A stretch of DNA of 64,000 bases from assembly GCF_023534745.1 (NCBI RefSeq), contig NZ_JAMHJQ010000004.1:323608-387607 (forward strand), read 5' to 3'. Source of the stretch: Streptomyces sp. 35G-GA-8 (GTDB taxonomy: Bacteria; Actinomycetota; Actinomycetes; Streptomycetales; Streptomycetaceae). Each line of letters opens with the position of its first letter. The first letter of the stretch is position 1. The notes beneath the pieces were generated by a model that was not told where the DNA came from, made no database searches, and worked only from the letters and a program-made list of their open reading frames with translations. The position numbers and the translations under genes are program-made. Below are positions 63,041 through 64,000 of the stretch, piece by piece.

Positions 63041-64000
63041 GTGCCCGGTGAGAACCTGTCCCGCGAAGAGGCCCGTGAGCGGGCCGGCCTGCTGACCGTA
63101 GACGGGTACGAGGTGGACCTCGACCTGCGCTCGGCGGTCGGCGAGGTGCCGGGCGGTGCGACACCGAGCGGTGAGGCACCGGGCTCGGACACGCCACCGC
63201 GGACATTCCGCTCCCTGACGACGATCCGGTTCCGCTGCGCCGAGCCCGGGGCCGCCACCTTCGCCGATCTGATCGCCCCGGACGTGACCGCCGTGACGCT
63301 CAACGGGGCGGAGCTGGACCCGGCCGCGGTCTTCGACGGCTCGCGGATCGCGCTGGACGGCCTGCTGGCGGAGAACGTCCTGGTGGTGGACGCGCGGTGC
63401 GCGTACAGCCGTACCGGCGAGGGCATGCACCGCTTCGTCGACCCGGAGGACGGCGAGGTCTATCTCTACACGCAGTACGAGCCGGCCGACGCGCGCCGGG
63501 TCTTCGCCAACTTCGAGCAGCCGGACCTCAAGGCTCCGTACCGCTTCCGGGTGACCGCGCCCGAGGGCTGGACCGTATGGGGCAATGGCGAGGGCACGCT
63601 GACCGACGGGGTCTGGCACTTCGCCGAGACGAAGCCGATCTCGACGTACATCACGGCGGTCGTGGCCGGTCCGTACCACTATGTGACCGACTCCTACCAC
63701 CGCACGTTCGACGACGGCACGGTCCTGGAGATCCCGCTCGGCGCGATGTGCCGCAAGGGGCTCGCCCGGCACTTCGACGCGGACGATGTCTTCCTGATCA
63801 CCAAGCAGGGCCTGGACTTCTTCCACGACCACTTCGACTACCCGTATCCGTTCGGGAAGTACGACCAGGCGTTCGTGCCCGAGTACAACCTCGGCGCGAT
63901 GGAGAACCCCGGTCTGGTGACATTCCGCGAGGAGTACATCTTCCGCGGACATGTGACGCAGGCGTCGTACGAGCGACGGTCGAACACCATCCTGCACGAG
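63041..64000 (+). CDS. pepN: Aminopeptidase N, 5' part (runs off window)
   Basis: The first 320 residues of an M1-family zinc metallopeptidase that removes N-terminal amino acids. GTG 63041 has AAAGGAG six bases upstream and gives PGENLSREEARERAGLLTVD. The N-terminal beta domain contains YLYTQYEPADARRVFANFEQ. The substrate-binding GAMEN motif (YNLGAMENPGLVTF, about residue 287) is present. The window ends at HE, the first residues of the expected zinc-binding HExxH. Nothing indicates damage. Confidence 0.95.
   Translation, partial: MPGENLSREEARERAGLLTVDGYEVDLDLRSAVGEVPGGATPSGEAPGSDTPPRTFRSLTTIRFRCAEPGAATFADLIAPDVTAVTLNGAELDPAAVFDGSRIALDGLLAENVLVVDARCAYSRTGEGMHRFVDPEDGEVYLYTQYEPADARRVFANFEQPDLKAPYRFRVTAPEGWTVWGNGEGTLTDGVWHFAETKPISTYITAVVAGPYHYVTDSYHRTFDDGTVLEIPLGAMCRKGLARHFDADDVFLITKQGLDFFHDHFDYPYPFGKYDQAFVPEYNLGAMENPGLVTFREEYIFRGHVTQASYERRSNTILHE

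Overview
The window is a high-GC actinobacterial chromosome segment that I assign to Streptomyces or a very close relative. The order proA, proB, obg, rpmA, rplU, RNase E, radical-SAM pair, rodA, PBP2, mreD, mreC, mreB, ndk, folC, valS, clpX, clpP2, clpP1, tig, sodF, pepN is the core-genome order I know from S. coelicolor. Codon use (G/C third positions, GTG starts) and leaderless starts agree. No phage, plasmid, CRISPR array or secondary-metabolite assembly line is visible.

Layout. (1) 1-4815, minus strand: two membrane proteins of unknown function that share an N-terminal motif and an identical start-site element, then proA, a small conserved protein, and proB. (2) 5153-17467: an accessory block between proB and obg for a cell-surface glycopolymer. 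It holds two TarS/TarP-like glycosyltransferases, the four dTDP-L-rhamnose genes, a small methyltransferase, a TagF/TarL-like polyol-phosphate polymerase with an N-terminal membrane domain, and a cytidylyltransferase-SDR fusion resembling the CDP-ribitol synthase Bcs1. A 238-bp MITE-like element abuts the polymerase stop codon. My inference is a ribitol-phosphate-type wall teichoic acid decorated with sugars. (3) 17800-28387: obg, rpmA, rplU, RNase E with a striking 132-bp tandem repeat, and the TIGR03936/TIGR03960 radical-SAM pair with a GNAT gene between them. (4) 28441-36416: a CYTH/CHAD protein, then the elongation/spore-wall operon mreB-mreC-mreD-PBP2-rodA. (5) 36665-41752: ndk, DUF4233, folC, valS. 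(6) 41889-47439: a membrane protein, clpX, clpP2, clpP1 and trigger factor, with a probable ClgR site. (7) 47617-47915: tRNA-Pro(TGG) and tRNA-Gly(TCC). (8) 48029-64000: mixed genes (small membrane protein, acyltransferase-3, antiporter, SpoIIE-type phosphatase, Eis-like acetyltransferase, Nei glycosylase, rpiB, amino-acid permease, serine hydrolase divergent from a NarL-type two-component system across an 18-bp palindrome, bioY, sodF with a Nur box, a mycothiol-type nitroreductase and the start of pepN).

Most of the window is conserved housekeeping sequence. The most novel material is the glycopolymer block, the repeat array in RNase E, the operator between serine hydrolase and sensor kinase, the MITE-like element, and the twin start-site elements of the first two genes. 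All starts were chosen by ribosome-binding site, family N-terminus, or a leaderless pattern, and alternatives are stated where they matter. Family assignments come from recognition, not from a database search.
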